Positions 7,016 through 7,713 of a stretch of 7,713 bases of DNA are shown in pieces. Below the pieces are notes generated by a model. It ran no database searches, was not told the origin of the DNA, and saw only the letters and a list, made by a program, of their open reading frames with translations. Position 1 is the first letter of the stretch; each line of letters begins with the position of its first letter. The position numbers were made by a program, and so were the translations under genes. The stretch is from assembly GCA_947176045.1 (NCBI GenBank), contig CAMWPF010000061.1, positions 1 through 7,713 of the forward strand, read 5' to 3'. The stretch comes from an uncultured Treponema sp. (GTDB taxonomy: Bacteria; Spirochaetota; Spirochaetia; Treponematales; Treponemataceae).

Positions 7016-7090
7016 GCACATCTGCGTGCGGCGCGGGCTTCGCCCGCGCCCTTTTTGTTTTTGGCGGACGGCGCGGCGCACACCATGCCG
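7016..7090 (+). repeat. 75-bp direct repeat, copy 2
   Basis: Identical to 5948-6022, beginning 11 nt after the Rpn stop. It includes the same terminator and then an inverted repeat that is perfect here: GCGGACGGC (7064-7072) with GCCGTCCGC (7087-7095), 14-nt loop. That second hairpin ends 7 nt before the -35 box of the next gene. Confidence 0.9.
7030..7062 (+). terminator. Strong intrinsic terminator of the Rpn gene
   Basis: Same structure as at 5962-5994: a perfect 9-bp GC stem (7030-7038 with 7042-7050), a TTC loop, then C and TTTTTGTTTTT. It starts 25 nt after the Rpn TGA and ends 40 nt before the promoter of the small lipoprotein, so the two genes are separate units. Confidence 0.92.
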
Positions 7091-7102
7091 TCCGCAAGCG
7101 GC

Positions 7103-7130
7103 TTGACACATCACTTTTTTTTTGTATAGT
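7103..7130 (+). promoter_or_regulatory. Sigma70-type promoter of the small lipoprotein
   Basis: A perfect -35 TTGACA (7103-7108) and a 5-of-6 -10 TATAGT (7125-7130) are separated by 16 nt, most of it a T-run. Transcription should begin near 7137, giving a leader of about 48 nt. This is by far the best promoter in the window and suggests strong, housekeeping-type expression. Confidence 0.8.
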
Positions 7131-7171
7131 ACCTTGATTTCTACATCCCAGCTGCACGACTTACATTATTC

Positions 7172-7177
7172 AAGGAG
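7172..7177 (+). promoter_or_regulatory. Shine-Dalgarno fixing the small lipoprotein start
   Basis: AAGGAG lies 7 nt before ATG 7185. It excludes the in-frame TTG at 7122, which overlaps the promoter itself. Confidence 0.85.
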
Positions 7178-7184
7178 CTTTCTT

Positions 7185-7595
7185 ATGAAAAGCATCAAAA
7201 CGTATCTTTTGGCAATTGCGGCGCTCGCCGCAGTTCTGGCTGTCGCTTCCTGCAAGGACAATGACGACGATCCATCCGTAGTCGCGGAGTACACCGCCAA
7301 CGGCGGCGCGAAGCTGACATTCTTCGACAACGATTCGTTTGTCGGAACGATCGAAAATGAAGGCGGAAACGCCCGCATTGAAGGCTCGTATTCAGGAAGC
7401 CTTGATGCGGACGGCACTATCACGCTCACCGTAAACAAAGCATCCGGGGATGGAACGGACGTTCCCGCAGAACTGATTCCAACTGTGCTTGTGGTATACG
7501 GCGGAAACGGCACGTCCAACGAATTGAAGCCGTCCGTCAGCGGCAGCGGACAGACGCTGACACTTCGATACCTCACGTTCACCCGCCAGGACTGA
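7185..7595 (+). CDS. Small putative lipoprotein of unknown function
   Basis: The protein has 136 residues. Its N-terminus is a lipoprotein signal peptide: Lys2 and Lys5, a hydrophobic stretch from Leu8 to Ala21, and the lipobox VASC with Cys23. Acidic residues follow (KDNDDD). The mature part (about 113 residues) is rich in Gly, Thr, Ser and Asp with alternating hydrophobic residues, e.g. AKLTFFDNDSFVGTIE, GSYSGSLDADGTITLTV and QTLTLRYLTF. This points to a small all-beta fold such as a barrel or sandwich; I do not recognise a named domain. It is likely anchored to a membrane through the lipidated cysteine. It has its own strong promoter and ribosome site. A degenerate copy of the terminator repeat starts 7 nt after its TGA. 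The signal peptide and beta-rich look resemble other small Treponema lipoproteins, but no function can be assigned. Confidence 0.88.
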   Translation: MKSIKTYLLAIAALAAVLAVASCKDNDDDPSVVAEYTANGGAKLTFFDNDSFVGTIENEGGNARIEGSYSGSLDADGTITLTVNKASGDGTDVPAELIPTVLVVYGGNGTSNELKPSVSGSGQTLTLRYLTFTRQD

Positions 7596-7602
7596 GCGCG
7601 CC

Positions 7603-7713
<111 letters not shown>

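Noticed and set aside
5948..7090. CRISPR array or classical insertion sequence
   Set aside because: Only two full repeat copies exist, separated by a gene and in direct orientation, with no spacers; no terminal inverted repeats, target-site duplication or DDE transposase were identified.
7132..7175. CCTTGA (7132-7137) pairing with TCAAGG (7170-7175) as an anti-Shine-Dalgarno switch
   Set aside because: With the promoter at 7103-7130, transcription should start near 7137, so most of CCTTGA is not transcribed.
7122..7184. Upstream in-frame start (TTG 7122) for the small lipoprotein
   Set aside because: It overlaps the promoter -10 region, so it would not be on the mRNA, and it would bury the signal peptide. 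AAGGAG at 7172 supports ATG 7185.

Overview
The window looks like a fragment of a spirochaete chromosome, most likely a host-associated (gut, rumen or oral) Treponema of fairly high GC. This is inferred from gene content: a BspA-type leucine-rich-repeat protein, two lipoproteins with short Ser-Cys lipoboxes, an Rpn/'T. denticola putative transposase' PD-(D/E)XK protein, and a G homopolymer inside a surface-lipoprotein gene. No rRNA or tRNA is present, so the genus is not proven.

Layout. A minus-strand block (1-2632) holds an ABC exporter half-transporter (893-2632) and, after a likely terminator, a BspA-like LRR protein (from 812, running off the left edge). The 130-bp divergent gap 2633-2762 separates these from a plus-strand block of three genes. 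The first is a large Ig-like-domain lipoprotein (2763-5896) split by a frameshift at a 9-G tract. The second is an Rpn-family nuclease/putative transposase (6153-7004). The third is a small lipoprotein (7185-7595) with a near-consensus sigma70-type promoter. The window ends in about 90 nt of nearly pure G (7623-7713) that is probably not genomic.

Two features stand out. First, the large lipoprotein is out of frame by one base exactly at the G9 tract just after its lipidation cysteine. Ten (or seven) Gs would restore a protein of about 1044 (1043) residues, so this is a strong candidate for a phase-variable surface protein caught in the OFF state. Second, a perfect 75-bp repeat (5948-6022 and 7016-7090) containing a strong intrinsic terminator lies downstream of the first two plus-strand genes and brackets the Rpn gene. 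A third, diverged copy starts just after the last gene (7603-7624) and turns into poly-G exactly where its GC hairpin should begin.

Functionally the window is an envelope/surface-oriented accessory region: one exporter, one LRR protein, two lipoproteins and one selfish or recombination-promoting gene. Each gene appears to be its own transcription unit. I see no sign that the genes form one pathway.
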